In this document: in pieces, positions 27,635 to 36,484 of the stretch
Position numbering within the stretch: position 1 is the stretch's first letter
Layout: each line of letters opens with the position of its first letter
From: Kiloniella laminariae
GTDB taxonomy: Bacteria; Pseudomonadota; Alphaproteobacteria; Kiloniellales; Kiloniellaceae
Reading direction: 5' to 3'
Assembly (NCBI RefSeq): GCF_027214005.1
Contig: NZ_JAPWGY010000003.1
Span: forward strand, 496,001-560,000
DNA length: 64,000 nucleotides
Program-made: the position numbers and the translations under genes
The notes under the pieces: generated by a model
Told to the model about the DNA's origin: nothing
The model's input: only the letters and a program-made list of their open reading frames with translations
Databases searched by the model: none

Positions 27635-27895
27635 TTAATCGTCTTCTTTGATCTTGATGACCTTTCCGGTCTGAGGATCGATATAGACTTCATAACGCAC
27701 GCCGTCTTTCAGGGCATAGGCCTCGAGATAATCATCTTCGTTTTCAATGCTGCGGATTTCATACCCCATGCTTTCCAGCTGTTGGGTGATCTCTGCTTCT
27801 GATTTTCCGGCATATTGGCCATCCAGATTGCTGGCGAAAGCGACACCGCCAAGTGTCAGGAGCCCGATTGCTGAATAGAGAATGGTGTGTTTCAT
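27635..27895 (-). CDS. Small exported PepSY-domain protein
   Basis: The 86-residue precursor has a signal peptide (MKHTILYSAIGLLTLGGVAFA) and one PepSY domain: EITQQLESMGYEIRSIENEDD, then YLEAYALKDGVRYEVYIDP, then TGKVIKIKEDD. Such proteins are often encoded beside cytochrome b561 genes and two-component systems. The role is not known, and peptidase inhibition or an accessory role in electron transfer have been suggested for the family. It is the first gene of the three-gene set. Confidence 0.88.
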   Translation of the reverse strand: MKHTILYSAIGLLTLGGVAFASNLDGQYAGKSEAEITQQLESMGYEIRSIENEDDYLEAYALKDGVRYEVYIDPQTGKVIKIKEDD

Positions 27896-28159
27896 GGTTC
27901 TGTCCTTTGTAACGAGATATTAAAAAAGTGGTCTCGAGAACAGAACCTGGGGAAGTCGGGGCCATAAACCCATTGGTCAAAGGCTTATATTGCAAGGTTT
28001 ATATCAAAAGTTTATGCAAGATCCATCGGCTGAAACAGGGACCGGCAAAGGTTTAATCCCGATACACAACAGATAATTTGCGGGAAAATTTACTCTGTTT
28101 TCCAACCAGGCTTCAGCCCTTACAAGGATCTGAACGCACTCTGAGGTCAGGAGGGACTG
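27896..28159. other. 264-base gap upstream of the PepSY operon
   Basis: No gene seen. It should hold the promoter of the PepSY-cytochrome b-LuxR set. I found no FNR-type box or terminator in it. Confidence 0.35.
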
Positions 28160-29386
28160 CTAAAGAGTAGCGTCCAGAGCCTTGATCAGTTTTTCGATAT
28201 CGTCCGGGCTGGTGTAGTGGACGAAGGAAACGCGCAGAGCCCCTGCTGCAGGATCGAGATTCATTCCCTCGAAAAGCCGAAAGGAATAGAAGTGGCCCCC
28301 GGCAGCCATGATGCCATGCTTCGCCAATTTTTCTGCTGCAGCACGACCGCCTCCTTTAACGACCATAGAAATCGTCGGTGCCCTGTCCGTCGGCGTATCG
28401 GGACCAAGGAGCCTGACATCGTTGCGGTTGCGGATATATTCGAGCAAGGGCGCCATCAGGGCTTTTTCCTGGGCCTGGAATAGATCGTGGATCTGGTGTC
28501 CCCGCCTTGCCGCGTCCGGCTGATCCTTGAAGTGGTGTGTATGAACCGCATCAAAATAGTCGATAATGCCACCAGATGCCGCGATCTGGGCATGATCTGG
28601 CCCGGCCGGGGTGAGGCGTTTATGAACAAGGTCTGCATTGAAAAAATGGCCCTGATTGGCTAGGGCTTCCCGGGTTTCTTTCCGGACAACCATTAAGCCC
28701 TGATGCGGGCCAAAGGTTTTATAAAGTGAAAACAGGTAAATATCAGCTTCGAGAGCCTTGACATCAGGAAAGCCGTGTCCTGCATAAGAAACCCCATCAA
28801 CCACGACACGGGCACCGACAGCATGTGCCCGACGGGTAATTTCTGCAACAGGGTTGACCTGCGCAATAATGTTCGAACAGTGTGGAAAGGTTACCAGACG
28901 GGTTTTGTCGCCAAGGAGCTGGTCGAGGACTTCTAGATCTAGATAACCGGTTTGTGGATCGACCTGCCATTCCCGAATGACAATCCCGCTTTCGGATAAG
29001 CGGCGCCAGGAACCGGAATTGGCCTCGTGATCCTGATTGGTGACAATGATTTCGTCTCCGGGTTGCAAGATCGCCCGAAAGGCCTGGGCCAGAACATAGG
29101 TGTTCTGGCTGGTGGACGGACCAAGATCTATCTCGTCTTCTCCAACATTTAGATAGGAGGCGAGCCTGCTTAACGCCTGATCCATTTCCTGCCCAGCCCG
29201 TTCAGAAGCAGGAAAGGGGTGGTAGGGCTGTAACTTGGTTTGCCGATAATAGCGGTTCAGATGCTCAATCACCTGGGTACAGGCATAAGATCCGCCCGCA
29301 TTCTCGAAAAAGGACCAGTTTTGCAAAGAAGGTTCTTCAAAAGCAGGGAACTGGGCGCGGATAAAATCGAGATCAAGGCGGGTCAT
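28160..29386 (-). CDS. Cysteine desulfurase-like aminotransferase class V
   Basis: This PLP fold-type I enzyme is about 408 residues long. It starts RLDLDFIRAQFPAF, followed by FFENAGGSYACTQVI, the glycine-rich phosphate region. LGPSTSQNTYVLA, TNQDHEANSGSWRRL, DGVSYAGHGFPDV and SLYKTFGPHQG carry the PLP-binding His, Asp and Lys. A reactive cysteine loop is not obvious, so activity could be desulfurase, selenocysteine lyase or kynureninase-like. ATG at 29386 gives the usual first helix. Open sequence up to 29419 is less likely to be translated. It stands alone and divergent from a histidine kinase gene. Confidence 0.88.
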   Translation of the reverse strand: MTRLDLDFIRAQFPAFEEPSLQNWSFFENAGGSYACTQVIEHLNRYYRQTKLQPYHPFPASERAGQEMDQALSRLASYLNVGEDEIDLGPSTSQNTYVLAQAFRAILQPGDEIIVTNQDHEANSGSWRRLSESGIVIREWQVDPQTGYLDLEVLDQLLGDKTRLVTFPHCSNIIAQVNPVAEITRRAHAVGARVVVDGVSYAGHGFPDVKALEADIYLFSLYKTFGPHQGLMVVRKETREALANQGHFFNADLVHKRLTPAGPDHAQIAASGGIIDYFDAVHTHHFKDQPDAARRGHQIHDLFQAQEKALMAPLLEYIRNRNDVRLLGPDTPTDRAPTISMVVKGGGRAAAEKLAKHGIMAAGGHFYSFRLFEGMNLDPAAGALRVSFVHYTSPDDIEKLIKALDATL

Positions 29387-29416
29387 GAAAAGCTCGCGGG
29401 ACAGGAAAGGGGAAGG

Positions 29417-29434
29417 CACGATCTGTTGATCGTG
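29417..29434. promoter_or_regulatory. Inverted repeat upstream of the aminotransferase V gene
   Basis: CACGATC and GATCGTG form a perfect seven-base dyad around TGTT, 31 bases before the aminotransferase start. It could be an operator in this divergent region, but no dedicated regulator is adjacent. Confidence 0.35.
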
Positions 29435-29658
29435 GACGCAGAGCCATTATCAAACAGTCTTTTTCTGCTTTGCGTCAAGTCATTCCGCTACCCAGCTTTT
29501 CAGCCTCGGCCTTCAGATACTTACACTGAATGATAGAATTTATTAATAAAGCAGAAAGTATTATGACCGCTTGCGTTTGCCCTGAGGCGGGAAACCAAGC
29601 CTGATATTAACACCTGATATTAAGGACGACATATATTTACCATGACGAGATTCTTCGA

Positions 29659-31332
29659 ATGAGCATAGTGTCTGGCCTTACAACAGCAGAAAATCCGTTG
29701 TATTTGCCAAAACAGACGATCGCTTTTTTTGACTCGGATAAATGCCTGGTCGGTTGTAATGCTGATTTCCAGATGTTTCTTGGTCTGCCCTTGATGCTTG
29801 TTCAGGCAGGAACTCCGATGGTTCAGATTCTGAAACATTGTTTGGGGGAAGAAGGGGCCGCTACTGGACCTGCCGTTAGGGATCAAGGCAGAAGCAGTGG
29901 CCTTGAACGGTGCCAGGAGCTTTTTGGCAAACAGCAGCCGGTGGTGATCCTGCTGCAAACGAAGAAACTGGTGCAGCTGACAACTGCCGATCTGTCCGGA
30001 GGTGGGCTTAGCCTAGTTGCAACAGATGCGACCCCCTACTGTGCGGGGGGGCTGGAAACCGTCGCTGCCAAGTTAAAGGTTGTGGTGGAGAGTATCAGTC
30101 AGGGAATATCCCTGTTTGATCATAATCTTGATCTGGTTCTCTGGAATGAACGTTTTTGTGAAGTGATGGAGTTCCCCCCTGAACAGCTCAGGCCGGGAAT
30201 CCCCCTGTCGGAACTGTTTCGTTTTAATGCGGAAAGAGGGGAATATGGCGCTGGCGATGTCGAGCTGCTGGTAGCGGATCGCATGGAGCTGGCAGCCCGG
30301 TTCAAATCACATCGATTTATCCGAAAATTGCGAGACGGCCGGGTGATAGAAATTTCTGGTCATCCCGTGTCTGACGGTTTTGTCACGACCTATACCGATA
30401 TAACCGAACAGCATAAATCAGCAGCAGCTTTGGCCGAAGCCAACAGGCAGCTGGAACAGCGGGTCAGTTTGCGCACGCGAGAACTGGAACAGGAGCTGGA
30501 TAACCGGATCAAGACAGAACAACGTCTGTTACAGACCATGGAGCAGGAGCAGCTGGCAAATCGGGCCAAAACTGAGTTTCTGGCAAATATGAGCCACGAA
30601 CTGCGTACACCCCTGAACTGTATTATCGGTTTCTCGGAGCTGCTGAAGAAGCAAATATTCGGACCTTTGGGGCAAGAGCGCTATGTTGAATATTGTACGG
30701 ACATTAATTCTGCCGGGGTTCACCTGCTTGAGGTTCTGAATGATGTTCTTGATGTCTCAAAGCTCGAAGCCGGAGAAATCGAGTTGCGTGAGGTCAGCTT
30801 TGACCTGGGAGAAATCACCCAGGCCAGTATCCAGATTGTGGCAACGCGGGCTGAGAATAGCAATATTGCGATAGATACCCGTTTTCCCATAGACCTTCCG
30901 CTTCTTTTTGCTGATCCCCGCCGCGTTAAGCAGGTCCTGATCAATCTGCTTTCCAATGCCGTCAAGTTTACTCCTGAGGGCGGAAAAATAGAGGTTTCCG
31001 CATCGGCCTCGCGCCAGAGTGGTTTGCTGCTCACGGTGCGGGATACAGGGATCGGGATTGCCGTGAAAGATCTGAAGCGGGTTATGGAGCCCTTTGTACA
31101 GGCGGGGGACAGTCTGACCCGCAAGCAGGAAGGCACCGGACTGGGTCTGCATATCGTGGGCAACCTTATGGAAATGCACGGAGGAACGATCGAACTGGAA
31201 AGTGAACCAGGTGAGGGAACGACGGTTACATTGTTTTTCCCTAAAGAACGCTTGAGGTATGACCCGTTGGATAAATCTCAAAAAGCGGGGCATGCAGAAG
31301 AGCAGCCACAAATTGACCGCCTTCTGCATTAG
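29659..31332 (+). CDS. Soluble PAS-domain sensor histidine kinase
   Basis: The 557-residue protein has no membrane span. It has two PAS-like regions (about 15-75 and 135-250, the second being PAS_7 type with SISQGISLFDHNLDLVLWNERF written in family form), and then a coiled coil. A HisKA domain with the phospho-acceptor in MSHELRTPLNC (H313) and a HATPase_c domain with DPRRVKQVLINLLSNAVKF, DTGIGI and GTGLGLHIV follow. No receiver domain or partner regulator is next to it. It resembles the orphan NtrY/PleC-like kinases common in alphaproteobacteria. The signal is unknown. Confidence 0.9.
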   Translation: MSIVSGLTTAENPLYLPKQTIAFFDSDKCLVGCNADFQMFLGLPLMLVQAGTPMVQILKHCLGEEGAATGPAVRDQGRSSGLERCQELFGKQQPVVILLQTKKLVQLTTADLSGGGLSLVATDATPYCAGGLETVAAKLKVVVESISQGISLFDHNLDLVLWNERFCEVMEFPPEQLRPGIPLSELFRFNAERGEYGAGDVELLVADRMELAARFKSHRFIRKLRDGRVIEISGHPVSDGFVTTYTDITEQHKSAAALAEANRQLEQRVSLRTRELEQELDNRIKTEQRLLQTMEQEQLANRAKTEFLANMSHELRTPLNCIIGFSELLKKQIFGPLGQERYVEYCTDINSAGVHLLEVLNDVLDVSKLEAGEIELREVSFDLGEITQASIQIVATRAENSNIAIDTRFPIDLPLLFADPRRVKQVLINLLSNAVKFTPEGGKIEVSASASRQSGLLLTVRDTGIGIAVKDLKRVMEPFVQAGDSLTRKQEGTGLGLHIVGNLMEMHGGTIELESEPGEGTTVTLFFPKERLRYDPLDKSQKAGHAEEQPQIDRLLH

Positions 31333-31344
31333 AAAACCTGAATT

Positions 31345-32328
31345 TTATTTTGCCGGGTCTTTGATCACCAGGGTGGATTGACGGGTTCTGTCAACAACCA
31401 ACTGGGTTATGTCCGGGCGGGAGTAGTGCCCGGCAGGATCAAAATTCTGGCGTTCCCGGCGGACCATCCGATGATCAATGGTTGCCACGGCCAGACGCTC
31501 TTCCCCAATGATCGGCTCAATCACCCACTGTCCATCCGGTCCCATCAGGCAGGTCCCACCATTGGCAAGCAGCCCCCTGGTCTCATTCCCCATGATCAGA
31601 TCCCGGTGAGGAACATCGGCAGGAATGTCTTCGATCCGCATCAAACCACAGACCGACATGACATAGGAACGGGATTCCTTGGCGATAAAGCCAGGTAGAT
31701 CGTGGGTGTTGTGGGAGCCGCCGGGCCAACAGGAAAAATGCAGATCTTCGCCCTGCGCGTAAAGCGAGGCCCGGGCCAGCGGCATCCAGTTTTCCCAGCA
31801 GTTCAGGCCGCCAACAGTAAAGCTGCCGAGAGGGTGGGTGCGCAGGCCATGTCCGTCCCCCGCCGCCCAGCAAAGACGCTCTTCATAGGTTGGCATCAGT
31901 TTGCGATGAACCGAGCCGATCTGGCCTTGTTTGTCGATATAGACCAGTGTGCAATAGAGGCTGTGGCCACCCCGATCCAGGGGGCGTTCCATTATGCCGA
32001 CATAGATCGCAATCCCGCGATCTTTTGCCAAAGCGCAAAGCGGGGCGAGATCACCCCGTTCGATACAGACGCCTTCGTCGAGGTAGCGGGCATGGATCTC
32101 TTTCTGGATATCCGAGTTGAAGCGGGCACCGTCGGTACGATCCAGCCAGAATGGATAGCCCGGCGCCAAGGCTTCGCCAAAGCCGACGAGATCACAGCCC
32201 TGATCCGCGGCCTGTGAAGCATAGTCAGAAATCTTTGCCAATGTGGCGTCTCGATTGAGCCAGACAGGGGTGATCTGGGCAAGGCCAACAGTGAGGAGAT
32301 CTTTATTGGAGGCGTTCAGGGCAGTCAT
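31345..32328 (-). CDS. Carbon-nitrogen hydrolase (nitrilase family)
   Basis: The enzyme is about 327 residues. The nitrilase catalytic triad is visible as Glu in GFGEALAPGYPFW, Lys in HRKLMPTYEER and Cys in GLNCWENWMPLAR. The CWENWMP form and C-terminal length are those of true nitrilases/aliphatic amidase-like enzymes (branch 1) rather than beta-ureidopropionase. The ATG at 32328 begins just before LLTVGLAQITPVW. The longer upstream frame lacks the family start. A strong hairpin separates it from sbmA. Confidence 0.9.
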   Translation of the reverse strand: MTALNASNKDLLTVGLAQITPVWLNRDATLAKISDYASQAADQGCDLVGFGEALAPGYPFWLDRTDGARFNSDIQKEIHARYLDEGVCIERGDLAPLCALAKDRGIAIYVGIMERPLDRGGHSLYCTLVYIDKQGQIGSVHRKLMPTYEERLCWAAGDGHGLRTHPLGSFTVGGLNCWENWMPLARASLYAQGEDLHFSCWPGGSHNTHDLPGFIAKESRSYVMSVCGLMRIEDIPADVPHRDLIMGNETRGLLANGGTCLMGPDGQWVIEPIIGEERLAVATIDHRMVRRERQNFDPAGHYSRPDITQLVVDRTRQSTLVIKDPAK

Positions 32329-32432
32329 CTTTTTCTTCCACAGGATTAATGTCGTGGAGAAGTTTAGATGCAGGTTCGAGTAGAGATCAAAGCCAGATGA
32401 CGGGCGACAGAACGAATAGCGCAAGAATGTGA

Positions 32433-32460
32433 AAAGGCGGCAGGATATCCTGCCGCCTTT
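32433..32460 (-). terminator. Palindromic terminator after the SbmA-like gene
   Basis: AAAGGCGGCAGG and CCTGCCGCCTTT are perfectly paired around ATAT, 27 bases after the sbmA-like stop. On the minus strand the stem ends in a short T tract, so it should stop sbmA transcription before the nitrilase gene. Confidence 0.8.
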
Positions 32461-32486
32461 GGAAGAAGGGTCTGTCAGGGGTGAAA

Positions 32487-33542
32487 TCAAACTGCCAGAG
32501 AAGCCCCGCTTTGAGGTTTTTCATATCGCTGCAAATTGTGCTCGAATTCATGCAAGCGGCGATAGATCGAGCGTAACTCGGTGATGGTTGTCCAATTTTG
32601 TAAGAAGAGAGAGAAACTGCCATGAACTTTTTGGAATGCGTTGGATACTTGCACCATTACTCCAAGTAAAATCGCGCCAGTAAACAGGCTCGGTCCCATG
32701 ATCAGGTAAGGAACGATAATCATAAATTGATCGTAACTATTGAGCCAGACATCAAAATATCCGTAGTGCCAGTAGAGCCGCCTGTAGTTAAAGCGAACTC
32801 CGGTAAATAACTCGAACAGACTTTCTTGATTTGCATAGATAGCCTTGTTGTCTTCAGCTAAAACCAGTTGTTTTCTGAATGCAGCTTCCACACGTTGATT
32901 ATTATATTCGAGTCCAGGCAGCTTTATTCCGACAAACCAGGAAATTGCCATGCCACCGAGGGAGACGAGAAGGGCGAGCCAAACCAATGACCCCTCTATG
33001 TCACGGAAAACCGGGATATCAACTTTTTCACTTAGGTCCCAAAGGATGGGAAGGAAAGCAATAAGAGTCATGACTGCCCGGATAATTTGTAAGCCGAGTG
33101 ATTCAACAATTCGGGCAAAGCGATTACAGTCTTCCTGGATACGCTGGGAGGCACCCTCTATCTCTTCTTCGACGATGCGCCAACGAGGGATGAAATTAAA
33201 TGTCATAGCCTCCCTCCACGATAAGCCGTACATCCGGGTGAACCAGGCTGTTACAGTTGCAAGGATAATGTACGGAGTAGCGAGGACGAAAAACGAAGGC
33301 TCACCTTCAAATCCATTTATCACATAATCAATGCTAATGATATTATCGTAAAAAAGAGTGACCCCTTCTGCTGGTTTCTCGTAATAGTCCTTTGCATTTT
33401 GCAAAAGATCATAGAAGCGGCCATACCAAGCATTAAAAGCCACAGTGAACTGAACCTGTACCCATAGAGATATGATAAGGATCGCTCCACCGCCATAGGC
33501 CCAGAGGGCCCATTCCTTGGATTTGAAGAAGCTGTGAAACAT
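32487..33542 (-). CDS. SbmA/BacA-like peptide uptake transporter
   Basis: The 351-residue inner-membrane protein matches the SbmA/BacA family, which imports proline-rich or NCR peptides and some antibiotics by proton motive force. Its start FHSFFKSKEWALWAYGGG, the segment VAFNAWYGRFYDLLQNA, ITAWFTRMYGLSWREAMTFNFIPRW in parts, and IEGASQRIQEDCNRFARI are characteristic. ABC-like half-transporter ATPase motifs are absent, as expected. It is not clearly linked to its neighbours. Confidence 0.9.
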   Translation of the reverse strand: MFHSFFKSKEWALWAYGGGAILIISLWVQVQFTVAFNAWYGRFYDLLQNAKDYYEKPAEGVTLFYDNIISIDYVINGFEGEPSFFVLATPYIILATVTAWFTRMYGLSWREAMTFNFIPRWRIVEEEIEGASQRIQEDCNRFARIVESLGLQIIRAVMTLIAFLPILWDLSEKVDIPVFRDIEGSLVWLALLVSLGGMAISWFVGIKLPGLEYNNQRVEAAFRKQLVLAEDNKAIYANQESLFELFTGVRFNYRRLYWHYGYFDVWLNSYDQFMIIVPYLIMGPSLFTGAILLGVMVQVSNAFQKVHGSFSLFLQNWTTITELRSIYRRLHEFEHNLQRYEKPQSGASLAV

Positions 33543-33626
33543 GGATTTCTTTCTCTTGAGGACTCAAGATTTATGACAGGTGCCATACTGACAAGAAGGT
33601 AAGGCGAGATCATGGCAGACGATAGA

Positions 33627-33661
33627 AGAAGGTATCCTCTGCATCCTTGAGAATACCTTCT
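33627..33661 (-). other. Hairpin downstream of the beta-hydroxyacid dehydrogenase
   Basis: AGAAGGTAT pairs with ATACCTTCT around a 17-base loop, about 80 bases after the dehydrogenase stop. It lacks a good T tract, so it may be only a weak terminator. Confidence 0.35.
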
Positions 33662-33738
33662 GTAGCGGAATGTTTATCACAGGTTTTTACGCGGCTGCGA
33701 GTACAAAATCATGAGGACTTTAGTCCATGAGAAAAGGA

Positions 33739-34608
33739 TCAGTCGTTTTGCAGCAGATGCACCAGGCTGGAGGTGTCCCAGCGTTTGCCGCCCCGGCCCT
33801 GGACCTGGGCGTAGAACTGGTCGATCAGGTGGGTCACGGGCAGGCGCGCTCCATTGCGCTGGGCCTCTTCAAAACAAATGCCGAGGTCCTTGCGCATCCA
33901 GTCAACGGCAAAGCCAAAGTCGAACTTGCCTTCGCACATGGTGCTGCCCCGGTTTTCCATCTGCCAGGAGCCAGCTGCACCTTTGGAGATCACATCGATG
34001 ACCTTGGCCATATCGAGATTGGCTTTCTGACCGAAATTCATGGCTTCACTCAGCCCCTGAACCAGCCCGGCAATGGCGATCTGATTGACCATCTTGGTGA
34101 GCTGCCCTGAGCCAACGGGGCCCATCAGGGTCACCGCGCGGGAAAAACAGTCGGCAACGGGTTTGATGCGGTCAAAACTGGTCTGTTCCCCGCCGCACAT
34201 AACAGTCAGTACCCCGTTTTCGGCTCCGGCCTGACCACCAGAAACGGGCGCATCAATAAAATGAAGCCCTTGCTCGCGGGCGATGCCATCCAGTTCCCGG
34301 GCGACGTCTGCCGAGGCGGTGGTGTGATCCACCAGTACGGCACCGGGTGTCATGCCTGCGAAGATACCGTTTTCGCCGAGGACCACCGACCGCAGATCAT
34401 CGTCATTGCCAACACAGCAAAAGACGATCTCAGCCCCTTCGGCTGCGCTGCGTGGGGTGTTGGCCTTGTTGCCCTTGTGGGCTTTGACCCAGGCCTCGGC
34501 CTTGGACGTGCTGCGGTTGTAGACGGTGACATCATGTCCTTTTGCAGCAAGGTGTCCTGCCATGGGGTAGCCCATAACTCCCAAACCGACGAATGCGACT
34601 TTAGCCAT
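33739..34608 (-). CDS. Beta-hydroxyacid dehydrogenase (3-hydroxyisobutyrate / tartronate-semialdehyde reductase family)
   Basis: The 289-residue NAD(P)-dependent enzyme has the dinucleotide motif GLGVMGYPMAGHLAAKG, VTVYNRSTSKAEAW, the DAPVSGGQAGAENG substrate motif and the catalytic lysine in LTKMVNQIAIAGL. WMRKDLGICFEEA completes the family set. The ATG at 34608 follows AAGGAAC. It could act on 3-hydroxyisobutyrate, tartronate semialdehyde or a related acid. No catabolic partner is adjacent, and an ArsR gene lies just upstream in the same direction. Confidence 0.88.
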   Translation of the reverse strand: MAKVAFVGLGVMGYPMAGHLAAKGHDVTVYNRSTSKAEAWVKAHKGNKANTPRSAAEGAEIVFCCVGNDDDLRSVVLGENGIFAGMTPGAVLVDHTTASADVARELDGIAREQGLHFIDAPVSGGQAGAENGVLTVMCGGEQTSFDRIKPVADCFSRAVTLMGPVGSGQLTKMVNQIAIAGLVQGLSEAMNFGQKANLDMAKVIDVISKGAAGSWQMENRGSTMCEGKFDFGFAVDWMRKDLGICFEEAQRNGARLPVTHLIDQFYAQVQGRGGKRWDTSSLVHLLQND

Positions 34609-34766
34609 GTTTTGTTCCTTCAATCATCCGGGGCGATCTGATCAGGCGCGGGCGCAAAATCAGAAAATCATTTCGGAAAAGAGCTTAGAAACTTGCCGGA
34701 GGTGACGCAAGGGAAGCTGAAAATTGTCTGCTTTAAAGAAGGTACAATTTGTACTGCTTAAGGAAT

Positions 34767-35072
34767 TCAGAGTGATTCTTCCAGGACACGGATAAATTTC
34801 AGTATCGTCTGGTTTTCCCGTTTGTAGTAGGTCCACTGTCCGTGCCGTTGGGAAGAGACCAGATTGGCCCGCTGCAGGGTTGCCAGATAGAGCGAGGTCG
34901 TTGATTGGGAAAGCCCTGCTTTTTCCTGAATCCGCCCGACACATACTCCGTATTCTGCCATGTCGAGAGGTTGCGGCGGAAAATGTTTTTCCGGTTCGCG
35001 CAGCCATTGCAGAATAGCCCGTCGGGTCGGGTTGGACAGGGCTTTCAGTATCTCGTTGATTTCCACGCTCAT
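34767..35072 (-). CDS. ArsR/HTH_20-type small transcriptional regulator
   Basis: The 101-residue winged-helix protein begins INEILKALSNPTRRAILQWLR, typical of ArsR-like repressors, and has SQSTTSLYLATLQRANLVSSQRHGQW in parts as the recognition helix and wing. Two cysteines are not obvious (only C44 region), so it is likely not a metal sensor. Orientation and spacing suggest that it may control the downstream dehydrogenase or the divergent region. Confidence 0.85.
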   Translation of the reverse strand: MSVEINEILKALSNPTRRAILQWLREPEKHFPPQPLDMAEYGVCVGRIQEKAGLSQSTTSLYLATLQRANLVSSQRHGQWTYYKRENQTILKFIRVLEESL

Positions 35073-35177
35073 CAGCTTAGAGGGAGTCCATTTAGTGAAA
35101 AATTCTGACGGAGATTTGTTCCAGTGAGTGTTTCTCTTGCTACAGGTTGGTGATGCTAATCGCCAATGAGTGTTCTT

Positions 35178-35209
35178 GCAACTGCCACTCCCTGATGGAG
35201 GGCAGTTGC
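35178..35209 (-). terminator. Hairpin after the old-yellow-enzyme gene
   Basis: GCAACTGCC plus CTCC pair with GGAG plus GGCAGTTGC around CTGAT, with one bulged base, 11-42 bases after the flavoenzyme stop. The T tract is poor, so termination is possible but not assured. Confidence 0.5.
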
Positions 35210-35220
35210 GAGAGCTTTTA

Positions 35221-36351
35221 TCAGGTCAGGCTTTGCAAGGCTTCCTTGTCAAATGGCGTGATCAGGTCCAGTTGACCGGCCTTCATTTTGTTGGCCCACT
35301 GTGGATCGCTGAGCAGCGCCCGGCCAACCGCGACCAGATCGAAATCATCTCGCGCCAGGCGACGATTGAGTTCTTTGAGATCGGTTGTTGCAGCTTTGGG
35401 GTCTTCTGTTCCTGAAAAAATTCCAGATGAAAACTGTTTGTCGAGGCTAACCGAGCCAACGGTAACAACGGGCTTGCCGGTTAATTTTCGCGCCCAGGTG
35501 GCCAGATTGTCTTCGGAACCTTCAAAAGCGGGTTCCCAAAAGCGTCTGGTACTGGCGTGAAAGACATCGACACCAGCCTGGGCAAGCGGTTGTAGTATAC
35601 GTGCCAGCTCTTCAGGGCTTTGAGCGATCCTGGCATTGTAATCCTGGCCCTTCCATTGAGAGAAACGATAAACAATCGGAAAGTCAGGGCCAACAGCAGC
35701 ACGGATTGCGGTAACAATTTCCAGGCCCAAGCGGGATCTTTTTTCAAGTGAGCCACCGTAGGCATCCTGGCGGTGGTTACTTCCCTCCCAATAAAACTGG
35801 TCGATGAGATACCCATGGGCAGCATGGATTTCGATCCCGTCAAACCCAAGTTTTTGGGTATCAAGGGCAGCGCGGACATAAGACGCGATAACTTCTTTGA
35901 TGTCATCAATGCTCATCTGCTGTACCACGACATGATCGTCCTCGCGGATTTCAGAAGGTCCCTGACCCGGAACGGCCGGGTCGGGTTGCAGGCCGGCCCG
36001 GCGAACGGAACCGACATGCCAGATCTGGGGGATGATCTTTCCTCCGGCAGCATGGACCTCTTCAACCACTTTTTTCCACCCGGCCAATGCTTTTTCACCG
36101 TAAAAAGCTGGTGCATTATCATAGCCATTGGCTGCTTTGTGGTCGATGTAGGTTCCTTCAGTGATGATCAGGCTGACACCACCTTCTGCCCGGCGGCGAT
36201 AGTAAGCTGCAACATCTTCGCCGGGGATGCCGTTTGGGCTGTGCAGACGGGTCATGGGAGCCATTACAACACGGTTGGCCAGGTCAAGTGAACCCAAACG
36301 GAAGGGTTTGAAAAGCGGGGCGATAGTCTCAAGGTCGGTCGTACTGTTCAT
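35221..36351 (-). CDS. Old yellow enzyme family flavin oxidoreductase
   Basis: The 376-residue TIM-barrel FMN enzyme reduces activated double bonds. It has LANRVVMAPMTRLHSPNG, PQIWHVGSV, and DGIEIHAAHGYLIDQF, which bears the His-x-x-His/Asn substrate pair in this form. SNHRQDAYGGSLEKRSR and FDLVAVGRALLSDPQW are the remaining family blocks. It resembles NADH:flavin oxidoreductase/12-oxophytodienoate reductase proteins. It has no obvious partner, being flanked by an ArsR gene and a hybrid kinase. Confidence 0.9.
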   Translation of the reverse strand: MNSTTDLETIAPLFKPFRLGSLDLANRVVMAPMTRLHSPNGIPGEDVAAYYRRRAEGGVSLIITEGTYIDHKAANGYDNAPAFYGEKALAGWKKVVEEVHAAGGKIIPQIWHVGSVRRAGLQPDPAVPGQGPSEIREDDHVVVQQMSIDDIKEVIASYVRAALDTQKLGFDGIEIHAAHGYLIDQFYWEGSNHRQDAYGGSLEKRSRLGLEIVTAIRAAVGPDFPIVYRFSQWKGQDYNARIAQSPEELARILQPLAQAGVDVFHASTRRFWEPAFEGSEDNLATWARKLTGKPVVTVGSVSLDKQFSSGIFSGTEDPKAATTDLKELNRRLARDDFDLVAVGRALLSDPQWANKMKAGQLDLITPFDKEALQSLT

Positions 36352-36484
36352 TGTATCTTACTCATCAGTCTGTAATCAGGTCTTGTTTATGTGGTCTCGT
36401 CGGAGACAGGATAAAATTGAAATAATCATATATCGAGAAATATCAATATGCAGGTGAAAATAAATGATACCCGACCCAAGGGGA

